A stretch of 64,000 nt of DNA from Aporrectodea caliginosa. Taxonomy: Eukaryota; Annelida; Clitellata; Crassiclitellata; Lumbricidae. The translations under genes were made by a program, and so were the position numbers. Each line of letters starts with the position of its first letter. Within the stretch, counting starts at the first letter, position 1. Below the pieces are notes generated by a model. It was not told where the DNA came from, ran no database searches, and saw only the letters and a program-made list of their open reading frames with translations. The DNA lies in NCBI GenBank assembly GCA_020284085.1, contig JACEVL010000147.1:701501-765500 (forward strand). Reading direction: 5' to 3'. Of the stretch, positions 57,977 through 64,000 are shown one piece after another.

Positions 57977-59380
57977 GTCACCGAACATAAAATGAGGTCG
58001 AGAAAATGAAGTCTGCCATATCCTGCGCATGGACGTCTTCTATTTGACTTGCACATGTGATCTTATTTATTATTATCGAACATAGACGAATGCGTTTAAG
58101 AGTCTAATCTCGGGCGTTATGCTGATTGGTCGTGGCACGTTACCACTCGACCTCAATCGTACGCATAACCGCCGACTGACTGATCGGGTGCACCGATGCA
58201 ACACAATATTCCTAAATATCCTATTTACGGTTTCCTGCATTTAGACAGTCACTCGCGTGAACTATGCCCGGCCTTCGAACCATAAATAAATTATATAGCC
58301 CGGGCGTGTCAAATGGGTGAATGGGGCGACTTGCACCGAAAATTACTTTCGAACCAAGTGCAAGGCAGTTCAAGAACCGACCATTTGGCGTCCTTGCACC
58401 CTGCAGAGTCTTGTTAATCGTCCCACTGTCATAGCAGGTTTTTCGATAAGTCAGCCTCAAATTTTAAGCTGCAGTGAAGCATTTAAAAGCTAATTTATTC
58501 TTGTTCCCTGAACTCTCTAATTCTCTTCTTCCTCATCTTTACTCTACCCATCGTCTACTGTTCGAGTCATGCTTGGAGTTATACTAGGACATGTATTGAC
58601 ATTATTGAATAACACCTGCATGGGCGGAATTGACAATTTGACCCCGCTGGCTTGTCGCCCCAGAACTAACCGAATTCTACCATACCATTATCTGTTTTAA
58701 GTTGCAGTTGTGCCAACTTGAATGTCTTTTTAATAAATGAATATTTGATGATGATTGACTCAACACGTCCTCTATATGAAACCTCAAATAACTGTAACTT
58801 CTCCAACATGCTTGTTTCACTTCAAAAGGACCCGACAGCGTCGCTCTACTCTGGAGTCGCACCACTCAGTCAATCAATATTCGTTTAATGAAAAATAATC
58901 AAGCTGACACAGCCGCAACTTAATGGAAAAGACTTATGCACACAACCTATGTCCTCCCAGATAAAGACGATAAAAACTTCATTCCACGCATGATGTTTAA
59001 AAACATTTATTAGAGAGTCCCAAATCTAGACAATTAAGCCAAGCTTATCTACCTGAGCCAGAATGACTCTTTTAGCTTAATTAGGCCTACGTTTCACTCA
59101 AGCCGACTATCGATGAAGAACCTTGTAACTAGCTGCGTTATGACAGCCAGAGTTGATTAATAAACGAAAATACAATACAATACAATACCTTTATTCTGAC
59201 GAGACTCGACAACTGCCATACTTTATATTCGACTTCCGCCATACTGGTCAACTCTGTACTCTATGGTTTCCATGACTAGTCGACTGCACACTGCTTCCTG
59301 TAACTAGGATAATGTACCAGGCTGCGAGACTGTGTCTTTGACTCTCATATATACTGCGTTTATCGGTTTGAATTAATAAG
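57977..59380. other. Unassigned region
   Basis: No gene recognised. ACAATACAATACAATAC at 59171-59187 is a tail-like motif without a recognised body. Confidence 0.45.
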
Positions 59381-59399
59381 GAATAATGATTATTATTGA

Positions 59400-59860
59400 T
59401 TATTACAGAGACCATATCACATCTGCTTTTTCATTCATACACTATTACACTGGCTTCCTGTATATGAGCGTATCTACTTCAAGCTGGCACTCTTTATATA
59501 CAAAACACGTGCAAACAGTATACGCCACGGTCATTCTACTTATCTTCCATGGTTAAACATCGTACATGTAGTTCTCTTATACAGGCTGATCCTCTCTTTG
59601 ATCAGAATCGCTTGGAGAGTATGCTTTTCCTGTAACATGTCTACTTGTCCAGTCTTTTTCCTGCATTTATTCACAATTTCTGGTACTTCCACTTTTGGAA
59701 CTTACCTCGTCATGTTTGCAGCTCTACTACAGAGACTGTCTTTCACTCTAAACTGAAAACTTATCTCTTCGTACCTGATTTTAATGTTTATACATTTTCA
59801 CGATTTCAATGTGTACTTCGGAACTTTGTATCAACCTACAGTTGTACATGTATATAGCAT
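59400..59860 (+). pseudogene. L2/CR1-like LINE RT C-terminal fragment
   Basis: Plus-strand pieces in two frames: HITSAFSFIHT, then LHWLPVYERIYFKLALFIYK, SSLIQADPLFDQNRLES and, after a frameshift, FWNLPRHVCSSTTETVFHSK and LKTYLF (about 59685-59770). The HITPxLxxLHWLPVxxRIxFK and WNxLPxxxRSxxxxxxFKxxLKTYLF order is characteristic of the end of L2/CR1-clade reverse transcriptases. At least two frameshifts or stops are present. It sits 5' of an AT palindrome tract (59935-59985). Confidence 0.8.
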
Positions 59861-60411
59861 TATGCTGTATATGCGGTCGGTCATGAACTCTAATACAGAA
59901 CAGCATGGAAAGTCCTATGCGTAACGGAAGCATATATATGCATATAATTATATTATATAATATATATTATATATTATACACATAACGAATTTCGTGCCGC
60001 TGTAAGGCCCGAAGCGAGCTAATGCAACCTTGCTCGCGCATAAAAATGATCTCCTCGGCCAGCTATATATAGACGCCTAGTATACGGGTTGCACAACGAT
60101 CTTCAGGTTTCATGATGCTATTCAAGCTTTGTGTATCGTTATCGAAGGACTTCTTTTCTTTTCTTCTTCTTCTTAGCCTTCCTTCCTATTCGCCTTTCCC
60201 TTCTCCTTCTCAGCGACGATAGAGCATCGGCTTTTAACCTATGGGATCGTCATGTGACATCGATATAGATCTCGTTGGCGAACTTGCGTATACAGCCTCG
60301 GACGCAATCGTCCTCAATCTCATTAAGACCATCCGAATATCGTGAGAGATAACCTTTGTTTGTATAGCACAGTCTGGTTCCTTGGCCAGAATGACGTAGT
60401 TTTAGTTTAAC

Positions 60412-60482
60412 GACACTGTGTAATAACAAAGATCACTATAGAGTCGCCCTCCTCCTTCATCCAGGCTTGGGACTGGCACTGT
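60412..60482 (-). repeat. Dispersed repeat (LINE 3'-UTR-like), copy 3
   Basis: The reverse complement reads CAGTCCCAAGCCTGGATGAA, GGAGGAGGGCGACTCTATAG and ACACAGTGTCGTTAAACTAA. It matches the copies at 54.07 and 54.41 kb. Confidence 0.6.
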
Positions 60483-60819
60483 CAGTGTCAGAGTACGAAC
60501 AGTGGCGGTGTTTAATAAGCTGCTCATCGGCTCCTTCGTGCAATCAAGACCCTTGATTCTCTGCAGGCGCTCTCTTCTCCAACCGCTTTCCTCCTGCCTC
60601 TGCAGCCTCACATTCTCACCGATCGACCATCGATCGGTATCAGAGCCATGGACCAGAGATTACCATCGGGCTCTGCTTATTTGTCCGATCCGTACAACAA
60701 TCGGATTATATGAGACAATTCTCCGGAGTTAAACGCTGTTTGCAGACATAGATAAAGTGAAACTCACGGATTCGGTTCTGGAACCGCAACTCAGAGACTC
60801 GAAGCAGCATTCTCTGGTA

Positions 60820-60885
60820 ATCTCAACTCCATCTTCATCTCTGTCTCCCCCATGGAATAGACTTCCATCGATAGCCATTTACTAT
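60820..60885 (+). other. Weak LINE-like fragment
   Basis: The frame gives LSPPWNRLPSIAI, which recalls the SPxLWNxLPxxI block of CR1/L2 elements. The match is short and unsupported by flanking motifs. Confidence 0.2.
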
Positions 60886-60999
60886 ACCGTATATCATACG
60901 ATAGCGCTAAAAAGAAGTTAAGATATTAGCGTAGATTAGTGCAATTAGTCCAACTCCGTATGTCACAGCCATGTTTGACGAGTTTCGACTTTCGACAAT

Positions 61000-61330
61000 T
61001 ACTATATACCGAGGCTATTGTCTTCATCAATATTCCTTTCCTTCTGCCTTTGTGATGTTCATGGTCATTCGCTTTAAACTCTGACGCCGAAATTCAATTG
61101 AACTTCTAAACGTCAGCAACATCTGCGAAATGATCAAAAGGTTTATTTTGTCCAGGTAATGAGGCGTCAGCGAAATCCAACCTACTTTGCAAAGTGAAGA
61201 AACTGAATTCAATCTCAGATCTGATAGTTTGCACGATGTCTGGCATCATAGCGTTTTTGTGCTTCAAGATTATGTTGAAGATTAATTGTATAGTTGTACG
61301 GCCAATTAGAAACATCCTTTACTTCGAAGG
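61000..61330 (-). other. Unrecognised overlapping open frames
   Basis: Two overlapping minus-strand frames (61315-61106 and 61212-61027), neither of simple composition. A third frame gives EAQKRYDARHR, which faintly recalls integrase C-terminal regions of LTR elements. This is too short to call. Confidence 0.2.
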
Positions 61331-61560
61331 TTTTTTTAAAAGTTCATTTGAATTTTGAATTACGTAAATAAAAATTTCAGATAAATAATGACGACGAAGA
61401 GGATAATATAAATGACGAAAACTTAATTAACGTTTATACTATATTGGCTAGAGTTCAAAGATATTTATTATCACTTCAATTTTAAATTAATAAGCGTATG
61501 TCCCGAAGCACGAACGTTTATACGTATACGTATACAGTAAACATCCAAGTAAGTATAGGC

Positions 61561-61695
<135 letters not shown>

Positions 61696-62254
61696 TGAAT
61701 GTGACTGTATACAATCTTATCTATACGTATGTGTGTGCGTGCGTGCATGCGTGAGTGCGTGTGTGTATAGTAACCAGTGTAAATATAACAACTAATGTTT
61801 AGGCTCTATAGGCTTTCATGCATATATATATATAGTCCTCTGTTTATACGTGTCTACAATCGTACACTCAACGTTATTCACACATAAACTACTTCTATAG
61901 CATATCCGCATAGATTATATATATATACATATATAGGTGACAGGTGTGTATATATACAGTAACTGTAGGTACAGGCTATTCGCTACTTTTATGTATGTGT
62001 TACGCATACTTCTTTAGTAGGTCCTATACATATGTGGCTTTATCATAATATATGTACGTATAGAAGAACAGAAGAGCAGTCCCTTTAAGCTATAGCCCTG
62101 AAGCAGCCATATATGTATGAAGTGTTAGCAACTTCATTTTCTTAGCCTAGGCATATGAGGACGGGTGGCCACTGGCCAGTCCTCTCCCTCGCCGTCTCAT
62201 CTTCCCACCAATGTACAGTCAGTGTACTCATTGCAGGTGAGTTGGCTATGGGGC

Positions 62255-62335
62255 GCAGGTGGAGGATAAATCTCGAACTAATTTCTGCCCTTGCGGGGAT
62301 TTGAACCCCGACCTCTCGATTGACAATCCAGCTAA
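62255..62335 (-). mobile_element. tRNA-like 3' half (SINE head) with B box
   Basis: The minus strand reads GGATTGTCAATCGAGAGGTC and then GGGGTTCAAATCCCCG: an intact T-arm hairpin (CGGGG/CCCCG) with the B box GGTTCAAATCC, and an anticodon-arm-like GGATTGTCAATC. The 5' half of a tRNA is missing (AT repeat lies there), so it is a tRNA-derived SINE or tRNA pseudogene, not a functional gene. Confidence 0.55.
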
Positions 62336-62794
62336 AAAATAAACTATATATATATACGTATATATTATTATATACACATATCGCGCACCCCGTCTATTGA
62401 GTCACCAGTAAATAATAGATATATATATATATAACGCATAAGTGGGCGATCAATGCCTGGTCCGTGTCGGCGATTCAACGGTTCTTTTATAGACCATTCG
62501 TAAATACATTAAGACCTGGCAGGGCTCTTCCGTATGCATAGAGAAATCATCCATATATATATAGACACACGCTAGCTATGGCCAACAATGTGTATATATA
62601 TATATATATATCCAACGATATGTATATATTATGTATAGCTCAATGGTTGTAACCGGTTTATATGGTCGCGCGCACGAAAGATTCGACGCAGTGTTTATCA
62701 TTCAGTCTTTTCATATAGTCGTTCATTTTCATGCGTATATACAGACTATCTTCCTGCATCGTGTGCATTTGTTCGTTCGTTGAAATTTACACTA

Positions 62795-63275
62795 TAACTT
62801 AGGCCTACACTTGACACAATCACTAGAACTTAACACACTAACTTACACGTAACACCATAACCTATACATGTAACACACTGTAACTTAGACAGAACACAAT
62901 AACATGTAGGTTATAAACTTATAGTTTTATGTCTAATTTACAGTTATAACTTAAACGTAGCACTATATTGTCATTTCTAAGTTACAGTGTTACGTCTACA
63001 GACGTAAAACCATCCTACACGTAACACTACAACTTACACTTGACTCTATAACCTACACGTAAAACTATGCCCTATACATAGTATATAACACGTACAACAC
63101 ACACGCAATACCTCAACTTAACTCTTATAAATTACCCGTAACACTGTAACTTAAACGTAACACTATAACCTAAACGTAACACTGTAGCTTACAAGTAACA
63201 CTATAAATTACACGTATACACTATATAACTTACAAGCAACGCTAACCTTTGTGTAACACAATAACTTATACATAT
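62795..63275 (+). repeat. 18-19-bp minisatellite ACTTAYACGTAACACTATA, with inverted units
   Basis: About 25 diverged units of ACTTACACGTAACACTATA-type sequence. Between about 62905 and 63000 some units are in the opposite orientation (AGGTTATAAACTTATAGT, TTACAGTGTTACGTC). GTAACACTAT and CTTACA recur throughout. Confidence 0.85.
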
Positions 63276-63532
63276 CAATATACTGTATACTGGTATACGT
63301 AACTTACACCATATACACTGCATGGCGCGGCTTTGTTCTGGAAAAGCCCCGCAGCACTACATTTCGGTATACTGTAGACTATTCGCATAGTCAGCTGTCT
63401 GCAACTTGACGTACGCATTTAATCTAAAACAGCTGCAAGTAGGGCATATATTATATCCAACATATTATGTGTATACGCTTCATCTCATGGATCGAATTAT
63501 ATGAACTATGCATGACTTATAATTTCTTTTCG

Positions 63533-63580
63533 CCTATATATAAATATATAATATAAATATATATATATATATATATTTTG
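63533..63580. repeat. AT-rich array
   Basis: AT simple sequence with AAT interruptions. Confidence 0.9.
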
Positions 63581-64000
63581 TATAACTGTTGAGAGATATG
63601 CATACGTGTATATTATTATATGCTAAATATCTATCGTAATCCGCGTGTAATGACATTGAGCATGCACGAGACCCGCAGTAAAAGCAAGATGACATCAGAA
63701 ACAGGTGTTGTCCATGCACTCATAGTGACTGCGAAAAATGACGTTAGGTGGCGCCAGTCATGGAAACTGATTCCAGGCCATCTGGTGCAAACTCAGCCTT
63801 CCATACTTTCGGAGTCGATAAATGAGAACAAACACAGTATAACTACAACATCAAACTCTAAGATCCAGCTGTGAGATCAAACGATCTCAGTTGGATTGCA
63901 TCAGACGAAATATCCACCTACTCTGTTGCGACCTTTCTGACGATAATCTACAGTTCTACACTGCTCCCACGTCTCTATTTTGCAGCGAAGGTATAGTTTG
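63581..64000. other. Unassigned right edge of window
   Basis: An 84-codon plus frame (63620-63874) has mixed composition but no recognised motif and is not called as a gene. Confidence 0.4.

Noticed and set aside
61027..61315. LTR retrotransposon integrase tail
   Set aside because: Only a dozen residues resemble the family and the frame stops at once. Not enough to call.
62255..62335. Functional tRNA gene on the minus strand
   Set aside because: The T arm is intact, but the acceptor 5' half and D arm are replaced by AT repeat.

Overview
This is non-coding, repeat-rich nuclear DNA from an animal, most likely an invertebrate. I found no complete host gene and no bacterial, plasmid or phage signature. 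The reasons are long di-, tri- and tetranucleotide arrays, tRNA-derived SINEs, LINE C-terminal fragments, many hAT elements with 8-bp target duplications, one deleted mariner element, and the absence of any long unbroken host reading frame. The frequent TAGGCCTA motif and the L2/CR1-like LINE ends suggest a marine invertebrate, but the species cannot be named from the sequence. Nearly all long open frames are translations of microsatellites.

Layout. 0.2-3.4 kb: a tRNA-derived SINE with a (CATA)n tail that is split by a 2.3-kb hAT-like element carrying a broken transposase. 3.4-9 kb: microsatellites, a second SINE type and a decayed minisatellite at 6.95-7.5 kb. 9.0-10.25 kb: a hAT transposase relic and a second SINE copy. 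11.2-17.1 kb: a hAT MITE with 16-bp inverted ends, two LINE fragments and one unassigned candidate exon. 18-22.8 kb: a 12-bp minisatellite, an NRF-1-type CpG-rich patch, a 1.8-kb element with GGGTACGGGTCGGG-type ends, and a 600-bp mariner deletion derivative. 23.9-31.3 kb: large GGAA, CAGA, TG and TTCC arrays and a hAT MITE. 32-44 kb: a 1.43-kb fold-back element, a promoter-like patch, a hairpin and a small hAT MITE. 49-58 kb: a LINE interrupted by a hAT element and two further hAT MITEs. 59-64 kb: another LINE fragment, a long (CA)n array and an 18-19-bp minisatellite.

Mobile elements explain most of the recognisable sequence. Five hAT-type insertions have exact or near-exact 8-bp target duplications (27.5, 43.0, 51.6, 53.5 and 57.4 kb). 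A sixth, at 0.9-3.2 kb, has flanks compatible with one. The SINEs appear to share 3' sequence with the local L2/CR1-like LINEs, as expected if they borrow LINE machinery. The sequences most worth a second look are the long fold-back with nuclear-receptor half-sites, the mariner derivative encoding only a DNA-binding domain, the nested insertions, the LINE frame broken only by TGA at tryptophan positions, and the NRF-1/CRE/CCAAT patch at 42.1 kb.
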